Shown: positions 1 through 6,128 of the stretch, piece after piece
Layout: every line of letters starts with the position of its first letter
Position numbering within the stretch: position 1 is the first letter of the stretch
DNA from: Firmicutes bacterium UBA4882
GTDB lineage: Bacteria > Bacillota > UBA4882
Reading direction: 5' to 3'
Length of the DNA stretch: 8,986 bases
Assembly (NCBI GenBank): GCA_002399265.1
Contig: DHDG01000008.1
Coordinates: 65,528-74,513 of the forward strand
Made by a program: the position numbers and the translations under genes
Notes under the pieces: generated by a model
The model's input: only the letters and a program-made list of their open reading frames with translations
What the model was told of the DNA's origin: nothing
Databases searched by the model: none

Positions 1-11
1 CGCTTAAAATG

Positions 12-37
12 GAAGGTGCCCGCTTGTGGGCACCTTC
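12..37 (-). terminator. Intrinsic terminator of the leftward sugar operon
   Basis: A perfect 10-bp inverted repeat (GAAGGTGCCC / GGGCACCTTC) surrounds a 6-base loop. Read on the minus strand the stem is followed after two bases by TTTT, while on the plus strand no T-run follows. It lies about 90 bases beyond the stop of the last leftward gene. The short T-run makes it a moderate rather than strong terminator. A weaker 6-bp hairpin (GAGAGG/CCTCTC, 92-110) lies between it and the gene and may add to 3'-end stability. Confidence 0.6.
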
Positions 38-125
38 TGTGATGGTGCTGTGCCGCGTGCCATGCCGGCCCCAGCCATATTGGAGAATAGTGAGAGGATG
101 CAGCCCTCTCCAGGCAACGTCTTCA

Positions 126-965
126 CTAGAGCCCCAGCTGGCTCGGGCTTAGGCCCAGATAGTGAGGGAAGGGGCCGCCACCCGGCCATTTTTCGAGGAA
201 GCGGCTGCGGTTGGCGTGGAAAAGGGCGACGCGATTGGGGATTTGGCTGCAAGTGACGCCTTCGTAATGATAGTATACGCTGCGGCGGGTCAGTCCGAAA
301 TGCAGACCGACAGTCAGCAGGCGGTTATATAAATCCCAGTCCTCAAAATAGGCTGGTGCAAAACGCTGATCGAAGAAGTATCCGCCGATCGTGTTCAGAA
401 TGCCGCGTCGGAAAACAAAAGGTGCTCCTGACGATAACAGCACCGGATCGTCCGCTACGATATGATTGGCGGCTAGGGCGGTAAATTCGGTGACTACATT
501 GCCCCCCTGATCATGGTTGAGCAGGACTTTGAGGGGCCAAGGTCCGACAACGCCCACTAGGGCATCGGTCGCGGCAATCTTCACCAGTGGACCCAGCCAA
601 TTTGGACCGTAGAGCATGTCATTGTTGCACCAAACGATGATATCACCTGAGGCGGCAGCAACGCCCAAATTACTTGCTTCTGCGCAGCTGGTGCGCTGCG
701 GGTTGTGCAGCACGCGTGCGCCGGTGATCTTTGGGTATTGGCCGGCGTTAATATTGGTGGCCAGGCATTCCAGTGACACAGCGGTGGCGTCAGTTGAGCC
801 ATCATCCACCAGCACTAATTCAAATGGGATGTCGGTATTGTGAATCAGACTGGTCAGACTGAGCATCGTGATAGTAATGGCGTTGTGACAGGGCACGACC
901 ACAGATACCTTGGCCGGAAACTGATCCGGAACTGGCTTTAAAGCATATGGCTGCTGCATCATCAT
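126..965 (-). CDS. Family 2 glycosyltransferase (GT-A fold)
   Basis: A 279-residue protein that probably transfers a sugar from a nucleotide-sugar donor during cell-surface glycan synthesis. The N-terminal half is a classic GT2 domain: VSVVVPCHNA near residue 21, the nucleotide-binding DDGSTD at 54-59, and the metal-binding CNND at 113-116. FEDWD at 207-211 supplies the acidic residues expected of the catalytic base region. There is no membrane segment, so it should act at the cytoplasmic face of the membrane. It starts with three consecutive ATG codons. The first (963-965) is chosen because a GGGAGGGGAGA purine run ends six bases upstream, though any of the three could be used. It is the last gene of the leftward operon, 24 bases after the cupin gene. 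Unlike the two rightward glycosyltransferases it keeps the NND triplet and has no C-terminal repeat domain. Family assignment is secure; donor and acceptor are unknown. Confidence 0.9.
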   Translation of the reverse strand: MMMQQPYALKPVPDQFPAKVSVVVPCHNAITITMLSLTSLIHNTDIPFELVLVDDGSTDATAVSLECLATNINAGQYPKITGARVLHNPQRTSCAEASNLGVAAASGDIIVWCNNDMLYGPNWLGPLVKIAATDALVGVVGPWPLKVLLNHDQGGNVVTEFTALAANHIVADDPVLLSSGAPFVFRRGILNTIGGYFFDQRFAPAYFEDWDLYNRLLTVGLHFGLTRRSVYYHYEGVTCSQIPNRVALFHANRSRFLEKWPGGGPFPHYLGLSPSQLGL

Positions 966-989
966 GGCGTTCTCCCCTCCCAGGGCGGA

Positions 990-1469
990 TCAAATTTTTC
1001 CGGAACTTTTAGAACCGTCCCCAAAGTTCCAGGGTTCGGTGTCAGGATCGTCTGGGTTGAATTTTTCGTCGGTGAGTGCCAGAAAGATTAGTGCGTCATC
1101 GTTTGCGTCTCCGCCGCCTGCATCAGCATCGCCTTCCGGTACTACTCTGTGAAAAACGCCAGGCAAAACGATGATCCTCTCCGGGCGGGTGCCGTCCAGC
1201 GGCACTGTCACTGCTTGCGGATCCTCTTGCGGTTCACATTGCGCATCGACCCAGCAGACTAACTGTCCGCGTCCGTTAATCGCCACAAAGGTTTCGATTT
1301 TTCGATGGTGGCGGTGGTTGCCGCGTATATGCCCAGGGCGGGCCACGACGCAGTAAATCTGCCCAAACCCCCTCCCCATAAGCACCCCGGGGTCGAAGAT
1401 CTCGTAAAGAATCCCACGCACGTCCTCGTGGACCGCAAGTTCTTCGCGGATCACTAATTCCATAGCCAT
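990..1469 (-). CDS. CapF C-terminal-like cupin, probable NDP-sugar 3-epimerase
   Basis: A 159-residue stand-alone cupin. From residue 46 it has GHIRGNHRHHRKIETF, which matches the zinc-site region of the C-terminal cupin of CapF (GNHWHHTKNEKF as I recall it). Likely metal ligands are H52, H54 or H55, E59 and H107 (in LPGVFH). The C-terminus carries KFNPDDPDTEPW, close to the MFDP.QPDT ending of CapF. In CapF, a capsule enzyme for UDP-N-acetyl-L-fucosamine, this domain epimerises C3 of a UDP-4-keto-6-deoxy sugar before the attached SDR domain reduces C4. Here the reductase is the separate gene just upstream, so a split two-step system is inferred. ATG 1469 is chosen because a perfect GGAGGT lies 11 bases upstream; a second ATG is at 1463. 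An Asp/Gly-rich insertion (about residues 113-125) interrupts the region before the last strand. RmlC-like 3,5-epimerase or 3,4-ketoisomerase activity is an alternative. Confidence 0.8.
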   Translation of the reverse strand: MAMELVIREELAVHEDVRGILYEIFDPGVLMGRGFGQIYCVVARPGHIRGNHRHHRKIETFVAINGRGQLVCWVDAQCEPQEDPQAVTVPLDGTRPERIIVLPGVFHRVVPEGDADAGGGDANDDALIFLALTDEKFNPDDPDTEPWNFGDGSKSSGKI

Positions 1470-1480
1470 GCTTCCGTGAT

Positions 1481-1486
1481 ACCTCC
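1481..1486 (-). promoter_or_regulatory. Strong Shine-Dalgarno for the cupin gene
   Basis: GGAGGT on the minus strand, 11 bases before ATG 1469. The spacing is a little long for that ATG and too long (17) for the ATG at 1463, so it favours the longer protein. Confidence 0.65.
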
Positions 1487-1498
1487 GTTATCCCATTA

Positions 1499-2482
1499 CT
1501 AGACGGCGAATAAGTAGCCGTTATTACGCAAATCCAGCCAGCGTTGCACAGCCTGCCGGTAATCACCAAAGCCGCGCCCCAATGCCGCCTGCAACCGGTA
1601 TGAACAGAGCGAAGTGTCAAAGGGACGTTCAGCTCGGCCCAGTCCCGGCTGGCTCTGGAAGGCTGCCCCCTTTACCAGATCAACCGCTGCGCTTGCGGTA
1701 GCCGCGGCCGCGGTGGCCGCGCCTTCAGCCGCACCGCCCTGAGCCCCTCCGCCCACACATTTTGCCAAATAACGCAACAGTTGCCAGTTGGATACGCGCT
1801 GTTCTGAACCGGCGTGCCATAAACCTGTCAGACCCAGACGGGCAATTTCCATCAGCACTTGCGCCAAATTATTGACTAACAGCGGCGTTGAAAAGCGGTT
1901 GGTCCAGGCAGTTACAGTATTCCATGATTCCAAACTGGCCAGAGATTGTTCCATAAAGCAGCGGCGTACTGTTCTACCACCGCCACCCGGACTCCACCCA
2001 AAAAAACTGGTACGCACAATGGTCCAAGGAATGGGGCTGCCCATGATCAGGCGCTCGCCGTCCAGTTTTGTGCGCCCATAAACATTGACCGGGGATGGGG
2101 CATCTGCTTCGGTATAATGACCGCGCAGACCGCTGAAGACGTAGTCGGTCGAGATATAGATTAAATGACGGGTTGCGGGGGGACAAGCCTGCATTAAATT
2201 GGATGTTCCCTGCACGTTCACAGCCCAAGCCGCCGCCGGATCGTTTTCGCAGGCGTCCACACTGGTCATTGCGGCAGCATGCACCACTACTTCCGGACGG
2301 ACCTCGCCGAGCAGACGCCGCAAACCTTCCGCGTCAAGGAGATCACAGGCAGCCGGAACCACCCTGGGCAGCTCCGGCCGGTTATTCAGGAAAAGACCAT
2401 AGATTTCGTCAGTTTTTGACCATTCAATTGCCAGATTGGAACCGAGCAAACCGCTGGCACCGGTAATTAGGATTCTGGTCAT
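1499..2482 (-). CDS. RmlD-like NDP-4-keto-6-deoxysugar reductase
   Basis: A 327-residue extended SDR of the RmlD (dTDP-4-dehydrorhamnose reductase) type. It has the Rossmann motif TGASGLLG (7-14), HAAAMTSVDACE (68-79), ISTDYVFSG (110-118), and the catalytic Y135 and K139 in VYGRTKLDGE. Members of this family reduce the C4 ketone of a nucleotide-linked sugar with NAD(P)H in the cytoplasm. The start ATG overlaps the stop of the upstream SDR (ATGA at 2479-2482), implying translational coupling, and the cupin gene follows after 29 bases. No rmlA, rmlB or rmlC is in the window, so a rhamnose product cannot be assumed; reduction of the product of the neighbouring cupin is the contextual guess. Residues 244-267 are a 24-residue Gly/Ala/Thr-rich stretch with no counterpart in typical RmlD proteins, placed between the nucleotide-domain core and the C-terminal substrate-binding part. 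The reading frame is otherwise intact. Confidence 0.85.
   Translation of the reverse strand: MTRILITGASGLLGSNLAIEWSKTDEIYGLFLNNRPELPRVVPAACDLLDAEGLRRLLGEVRPEVVVHAAAMTSVDACENDPAAAWAVNVQGTSNLMQACPPATRHLIYISTDYVFSGLRGHYTEADAPSPVNVYGRTKLDGERLIMGSPIPWTIVRTSFFGWSPGGGGRTVRRCFMEQSLASLESWNTVTAWTNRFSTPLLVNNLAQVLMEIARLGLTGLWHAGSEQRVSNWQLLRYLAKCVGGGAQGGAAEGAATAAAATASAAVDLVKGAAFQSQPGLGRAERPFDTSLCSYRLQAALGRGFGDYRQAVQRWLDLRNNGYLFAV
1682..1753 (-). repeat. Low-complexity Gly/Ala-coding insertion in the RmlD-like gene
   Basis: This stretch encodes residues 244-267, almost only Gly, Ala and Thr with a few Gln, Glu, Ser, Val and Asp. It includes the 12-bp perfect palindrome CCGCGGCCGCGG (1702-1713). Its composition is much more GC-rich and simpler than the flanking gene. 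It keeps the frame, so it is probably a tolerated surface-loop expansion. Confidence 0.6.
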
Positions 2483-3483
2483 TCATTCATCCGCTCCCGC
2501 AGCCAGATCCGCGTGCGTTCAATTCCTTCGGTTAAGCTGACTTGCGGCTGCCAGCCCAGAAAGGCTCGCGCTTTGGCAGAATCACACAAGAGTCGCTTAA
2601 TCTCGCTTTGAGGATGAATGTGCGCCACATTTTCCACTGCCACGGCATTTCCGGCGATGATGCACGCCAGGTCGATAATGCGGATTTCTATTCCGGATCC
2701 ACCGACCAATAAGCTGAATGGGGCGCGGTCCGATGATGCGTCGCCGCCACCAATGCGCGCACCGGCATGTGCGCTCGCCGGCGACAGTCCCGCCCGGACA
2801 ATGAAATCAGCGCAATCTTCAACGTATAAAAAGTCGCGGGTCTGCAGGCCATCCCCATAGACCAGCAGGTTTTGATGGTGCATGACGCGATCCAGGAAAA
2901 TCGCAATCACGCCGCCCTCTCCATCAATACGCTGAAACGGCCCATAGGTGTTAAAAGGCCGCAGGATTGTCGCTGGTAGGCCGTAAGTCCTGGCGTACGA
3001 TTCCACTAAGTGTTCAGCAGCCAGTTTGGCACCGGCGTATGGGGAGGCTGGTTTTACCGGATGCGCTTCACTAATGCCAATACCGGCTCCCACCACTTCA
3101 TCCATTGGCGCAAACACCATGCAGGTGCTGACCATCACGAAGTGCGGCCGCATCGGGCGCACCGCCTCCAGCAACCGGAACGTGCCCAGCACATCCGTGT
3201 TAAAGGTATCACGCGGCTGATCAATGCTATGCTGGACATTGATACGCGCCGCCAGATGGAAGACGATATCCGGCTTCAAAAGCAAGGCACGGCGCAATAT
3301 CTTATCAGACAGTAAGTCGCCGCACACAATATTTAGAGCGGGATTATGCCGGTATTCATACAGATTTTTCGGGGAACCGCTTGAGAAGTTATCAAGCACA
3401 GTCACCTGACATCCCATACTGAGAAGTTTGCCGACAACCCAGCGTCCGATAAAGCCGCCGCCTCCAGTTACCAGTACGTTCAT
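2479..3483 (-). CDS. NAD-dependent epimerase/dehydratase-family SDR (SDR2)
   Basis: A 334-residue extended SDR acting on nucleotide sugars. Visible motifs are TGGGGFIG (6-13) for NAD binding, D31 at the end of the second strand as expected for NAD preference, FHLAARINV (75-83), and YAGAK with Y149 and K153 of the catalytic pair. RPFNTYGP (175-182) and YGDGLQTRDFLYVEDCA (209-225) are typical of UDP-glucose 4-epimerase relatives. The usual S-S-x-x-V-Y-G segment reads STCMVFA (119-125), so the serine/threonine is kept but the Tyr-Gly is lost. ATG 3483 is chosen over TTG 3489 because GGAGGG lies seven bases upstream of it. That ATG overlaps the stop of SDR1 (ATGA), and its own stop overlaps the next start in the same way. 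Residues of roughly 234-255 form a Gly/Ala/Ser/Asp-rich insertion before the conserved GGSGIEI segment. Epimerase activity is likely, but 4,6-dehydratase activity is not, because the TDE signature is absent. Substrate unknown. Confidence 0.85.
   Translation of the reverse strand: MNVLVTGGGGFIGRWVVGKLLSMGCQVTVLDNFSSGSPKNLYEYRHNPALNIVCGDLLSDKILRRALLLKPDIVFHLAARINVQHSIDQPRDTFNTDVLGTFRLLEAVRPMRPHFVMVSTCMVFAPMDEVVGAGIGISEAHPVKPASPYAGAKLAAEHLVESYARTYGLPATILRPFNTYGPFQRIDGEGGVIAIFLDRVMHHQNLLVYGDGLQTRDFLYVEDCADFIVRAGLSPASAHAGARIGGGDASSDRAPFSLLVGGSGIEIRIIDLACIIAGNAVAVENVAHIHPQSEIKRLLCDSAKARAFLGWQPQVSLTEGIERTRIWLRERMNE
2718..2783 (-). repeat. Low-complexity insertion in SDR2
   Basis: This stretch encodes about residues 234-255 (SPASAHAGARIGGGDASSDR and two more). 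Relatives normally pass almost directly from the helix ending VRA to the GGSG-like NAD-side loop. The GGGDA motif also occurs in the insertion of the cupin gene. Boundaries are estimated by comparison with the general family pattern, from memory. Confidence 0.45.
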
Positions 3484-4499
3484 GACCAAACCCTCCTGTA
3501 CCAGTCGATCGTTTTCTGCAGTCCCCTCACCAAATCATATTCCGGAGACCATCCCAGTGTTGCTTTTGCCCGGCTAATATCAGCAGACAGCGCCTGTAAG
3601 TCCCCTGGGCGCCCGGGTTTAAAGATAATGTCCGGTTTCGCGCCAGTCAGGCCGCTTGCGCCGCTCGCATCGCCAGTCAGGCCGCCTGCGCCGCCCGCCA
3701 AGCTCCTAATAATCTCGGCCAGCTCCGCAATAGGGGTTTCTTTTCCGGTCCCGATGTTGAAGACGCTACCCGACAATTCCTTGCCGCGCAGCAAAATTGC
3801 CAAGTAGGCCTTGACCGCATCGCCAACGTACAGGAAGTCGCGCGTTTGCTTGCCATCCTCGTGTACAACCAGGGTTTCACCGCGCAAGGTGCACTCAATA
3901 AAGGCGGGGATCACCGCCGAATAACCCCAGACATTTTGATTCTCGCCAAAGGTATTGAAATTGCGCACTACAACAACCGGGTATTTATACCACTCATACA
4001 GCACGCGGCAGTGCTTTTCCGCCGCCAGCTTGCTGACAGCATAAAAACTGCGCGGATACATCGGATGGTCTTCATCCATAGGCGTGTAAAGCGGGTTGCC
4101 GTAGACCTCCGGGGAAGAAGCCACGACCAGCAGCGGTTTACTCTTCGTGGCCAGCAGCGTTCTGGCGAGTTCAAAAGAACCGCGCTCATTGTTCTGGAAG
4201 TATTTTTCCGGGTCTTCCATGGACTCATCAATCGATACATACGCCGCCAAATGGACAATGGCGTCTACGCCGGCGGCGTCAATCATCTCTGGAGTCAAAG
4301 AGCGGTAATCAAGCCGGAGCATCAGGAATTTTGTCTTCAGAGCCGGGTTCGGCAAAAAGGGGTTCCTGGTCAGAAACTGACGTGAAAAGTTGTCGATGCC
4401 CGTAACCTTTGTGACTTCCGGGCAGGAAACCAAAAGGTCCACCAAGTGTACACCGTATAGGCCGGCGGCACCGGTAACCATCACATGCAAAGTAATCAC
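3480..4499 (-). CDS. GalE/UXS-like nucleotide-sugar epimerase or decarboxylase (SDR1)
   Basis: A 339-residue extended SDR and the first gene of the leftward operon. It has TGAAGLYG (9-16) for NAD binding, D36 ending the second strand, VHLAAYVSIDES (82-93), ASSPEVYGNP (127-136), and Y153/K157 in SFYAVSKLAAEK. VRNFNTFGE (178-186) and DGKQTRDFLYVGDAV (215-229) follow. The family interconverts UDP-sugars, most often by C4 epimerisation. The SSPEVYG segment also recalls UDP-glucuronate decarboxylases, so xylose-type chemistry is possible; a classical 4,6-dehydratase is unlikely because TDE is missing. The only start downstream of the in-frame TAA that keeps the first beta strand is GTG 4499. Its ribosome site is poor: GGAGAG lies 14 bases upstream, which suggests modest translation or a regulated start. 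Residues 268-287 are two copies of a 10-residue Gly/Ala/Ser repeat ending in LTG, from a 30-bp tandem duplication. The stop overlaps the SDR2 start. Confidence 0.85.
   Translation of the reverse strand: MITLHVMVTGAAGLYGVHLVDLLVSCPEVTKVTGIDNFSRQFLTRNPFLPNPALKTKFLMLRLDYRSLTPEMIDAAGVDAIVHLAAYVSIDESMEDPEKYFQNNERGSFELARTLLATKSKPLLVVASSPEVYGNPLYTPMDEDHPMYPRSFYAVSKLAAEKHCRVLYEWYKYPVVVVRNFNTFGENQNVWGYSAVIPAFIECTLRGETLVVHEDGKQTRDFLYVGDAVKAYLAILLRGKELSGSVFNIGTGKETPIAELAEIIRSLAGGAGGLTGDASGASGLTGAKPDIIFKPGRPGDLQALSADISRAKATLGWSPEYDLVRGLQKTIDWYRRVWS
3491..3496 (-). promoter_or_regulatory. Shine-Dalgarno deciding the SDR2 start
   Basis: GGAGGG on the minus strand lies inside the last codons of SDR1, seven bases before ATG 3483. 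The alternative in-frame TTG at 3489 would be one base away from it and is therefore unlikely. Confidence 0.7.
3641..3700 (-). repeat. 30-bp tandem repeat, two copies, inside SDR1
   Basis: Copies at 3641-3670 and 3671-3700 share 26 of 30 bases; both begin CGCCAGTCAGGCCGC on the plus strand. They encode the 10-residue units AGGAGGLTGD and ASGASGLTGA. The length is a multiple of three, so the frame is kept. The few differences indicate a duplication that is not brand new. Confidence 0.9.
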
Positions 4500-4714
4500 T
4501 CCAACTTATTCTTCTCTCCAAGTTATGGATCGAGCGCAGCAGAAGTGTTATGATAACGGCCTACCGGGACTTGATCCTGCCGGAATTTTGCGCGAATAGA
4601 TGGCAACCGGCGAGTTCCTTTCGTAGGATGAATAGTCTTAAGATGAATCAAAGAAAGCAAGAGAAGAGTAGAGCAAAGTAGAGAAAAAGAGAGAACTGGG
4701 GGGACAGTGCGGAT
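4500..4714. promoter_or_regulatory. Divergent intergenic region between the two operons
   Basis: 215 bases separate the start codons of the leftward SDR operon and the rightward glycosyltransferases, so both promoters should lie here. It is AT-richer than the genes. An 11-base palindrome, GTTATGATAAC (4547-4557), contains a good -10-like TATGAT (4549-4554) on the plus strand and TATCAT on the minus strand, but neither has a convincing -35. A weaker plus-strand pair is TTCCTT (4615-4620) and TAAGAT (4639-4644), 18 bases apart. From 4641 to 4704 the plus strand is strongly purine-rich, with AGTAGAG repeated at 4667 and 4677. I cannot assign a transcription start. Confidence 0.4.
4698..4704 (+). 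promoter_or_regulatory. Shine-Dalgarno for the first rightward glycosyltransferase
   Basis: GGGGGGA lies ten bases before ATG 4715 at the end of the purine-rich leader, and supports that start. Confidence 0.55.
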
Positions 4715-6079
4715 ATGCAGCCGGCTAGTATCGTAGTTCTCAATTGGAATGGCGTCCATTTGCTCAGACAAAATATGCCAGCTTTGATCGATGCAGTCGC
4801 GGCTGCCGGCGGGCACCACGAGCTCATCATGGTGGATAATGGCAGCACGGATGGCAGCAACGAATTTATGCGCCAGAACTATCCAGGTGCGAAAATCTTG
4901 CCGCTGCCAGCGAATATGGGTTTAGTGCGCGGCTATAACCTGGGATCGTGCTTTGCGTCGCACAATATTGTCGTGCATCTCAACAACAGTGTCCACGTCA
5001 ACCGCGACTTTTTGCGTTTTATACTGCCGCACTTCAACCATCGCCAGGTGTTTGCGGTCCATCCTAAACTCGTGGCGCTGGATGGCACGATCGAAGCCGA
5101 GTTGTCCTTCGCCTCGTTTGCGGAAAAAATGATTTATCCCAGACAGCCCCACGCTTTCCAGCCGGATGCCGAAAACTATCTGGCACCGTGCTATTCCATG
5201 TATGCCCCGGGTGGCTGTTCCGCTTATGATCGCAACAAGTTTTGGCTGATGCGCGGCAACGACGAGATCTATTCCCCCTTCCACTGGGAGGAATCGGACC
5301 TGTCTTACCGGGCTTGGAAACGCGGCTGGGAAGTAATCTTTGAACCGCGCAGCATAGGGCACCACAACGTCCATGCCACAATTGGTAAACTTGATCAGCT
5401 GGAAAGCATGCAGTTATATTTTCGCAACTGGCTGATCTTCAATTGGATCAACTTGACGGATCGTGATCTGCTGGCAGAACACTTCGCCAATCTCGGCAAG
5501 TTTGTGCACCTCGAACCCATGCGACGCCGGGCCTTCAGTCAGGCGCTGCCCTACATGACCAACATTCTGAGCCGGCGGCGCTGGGAGCGCCCGAACCTAA
5601 TGCTGACGGACCGCGCCGTGTTCGCAAAGTTGGCGGATTATGGGCGGCCCGTGCCAAACGGAACTTTCGTCGAATATCAGGGGCGGGTTTACCGGGTTGA
5701 GTGCGGACGCCTGCGCCATGTACCGGGCGAGGCGATCCTGGCAGCTTACGCCGCCACAAGGTCTTTTCAGTCCATTACCAAAACCACTTTTGATCAATTT
5801 CCGCTGGGCGAGCCGCTCGCATGGCCGGAGGGGTCCTCAGCCCGCGACCAATCTGGCGTCGTCTATAAAGTAGATCATGGCCTGGCACGGGCGATCGACA
5901 CAGTCGAGTCCGCCCATATGGTCGGCGTTAATCCAGCAAGCCTGCCGGTGGCGCATCCATCGGAAATCAAGATGCTGATCGGCGGCAAGCCGCTTAACTT
6001 GGGATTTGCCGCCGGGATGGTTGAAGCCTCGCCGGAGCATTTTGAAGCCATCCGCAAACTTCTGGAATCAGAATCATGA
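4715..6079 (+). CDS. GT2 glycosyltransferase with C-terminal tandem repeat domain (copy 1)
   Basis: A 454-residue two-part protein. Residues 5-240 are a GT-A fold family 2 domain related to rhamnosyltransferase-type enzymes: SIVVLNWNG (5-13), VDNGSTDGS (40-48), NMGLVRGYNLG (67-77), YAPGGCSA (163-170), and WEESDLSYRAWKRGW (191-205) with the presumed catalytic acid residue D195. The metal-binding triplet normally reading NND is NNS (90-92), which may mean altered metal use. Residues 316-430 hold two degenerate repeats of about 55 residues (RVYRVECGRLRHVP; VVYKVDHGLARAI). They resemble the VYLVENGKKRHIPS-type repeats I recall at the C-termini of bacterial surface proteins. No signal peptide or transmembrane segment is visible, so the repeats should be cytoplasmic unless export is unconventional. 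It begins the rightward operon, 49 bases before a close paralogue. Probable role: assembly of a surface glycan; donor and acceptor unknown. Confidence 0.85.
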   Translation: MQPASIVVLNWNGVHLLRQNMPALIDAVAAAGGHHELIMVDNGSTDGSNEFMRQNYPGAKILPLPANMGLVRGYNLGSCFASHNIVVHLNNSVHVNRDFLRFILPHFNHRQVFAVHPKLVALDGTIEAELSFASFAEKMIYPRQPHAFQPDAENYLAPCYSMYAPGGCSAYDRNKFWLMRGNDEIYSPFHWEESDLSYRAWKRGWEVIFEPRSIGHHNVHATIGKLDQLESMQLYFRNWLIFNWINLTDRDLLAEHFANLGKFVHLEPMRRRAFSQALPYMTNILSRRRWERPNLMLTDRAVFAKLADYGRPVPNGTFVEYQGRVYRVECGRLRHVPGEAILAAYAATRSFQSITKTTFDQFPLGEPLAWPEGSSARDQSGVVYKVDHGLARAIDTVESAHMVGVNPASLPVAHPSEIKMLIGGKPLNLGFAAGMVEASPEHFEAIRKLLESES

Positions 6080-6128
6080 GTATGTTTAAGCGTTACATAG
6101 TTTAGTCAGAGGAGAAGGGGCTGGGCAT

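Noticed and set aside
92..110. Small hairpin GAGAGG/CCTCTC as a second terminator
   Set aside because: It has only six base pairs and no T-run on either strand.
26..256. Plus-strand frame at the left edge, possibly a small gene
   Set aside because: It overlaps the terminator hairpin and the antisense of the GT2 C-terminus, with no ribosome site or conserved pattern.
1974..2228. Alternative minus-strand frame inside the RmlD-like gene, as a sign of a frameshift
   Set aside because: The RmlD frame is continuous with all motifs in order, so no frameshift is needed.
3641..3700. The 30-bp repeats as a CRISPR-like array
   Set aside because: There are only two directly adjacent units with no spacers, and both lie in a coding frame.
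3846..4385. Long plus-strand open frame (179 codons) inside SDR1
   Set aside because: It is antisense to a well-conserved SDR coding region, has no recognisable domain or good ribosome site, and antisense frames of GalE-type genes are commonly open by codon bias.
4922..5374. Minus-strand open frame of 150 codons inside glycosyltransferase copy 1
   Set aside because: It is fully antisense to the conserved GT2 core and shows no family motifs.
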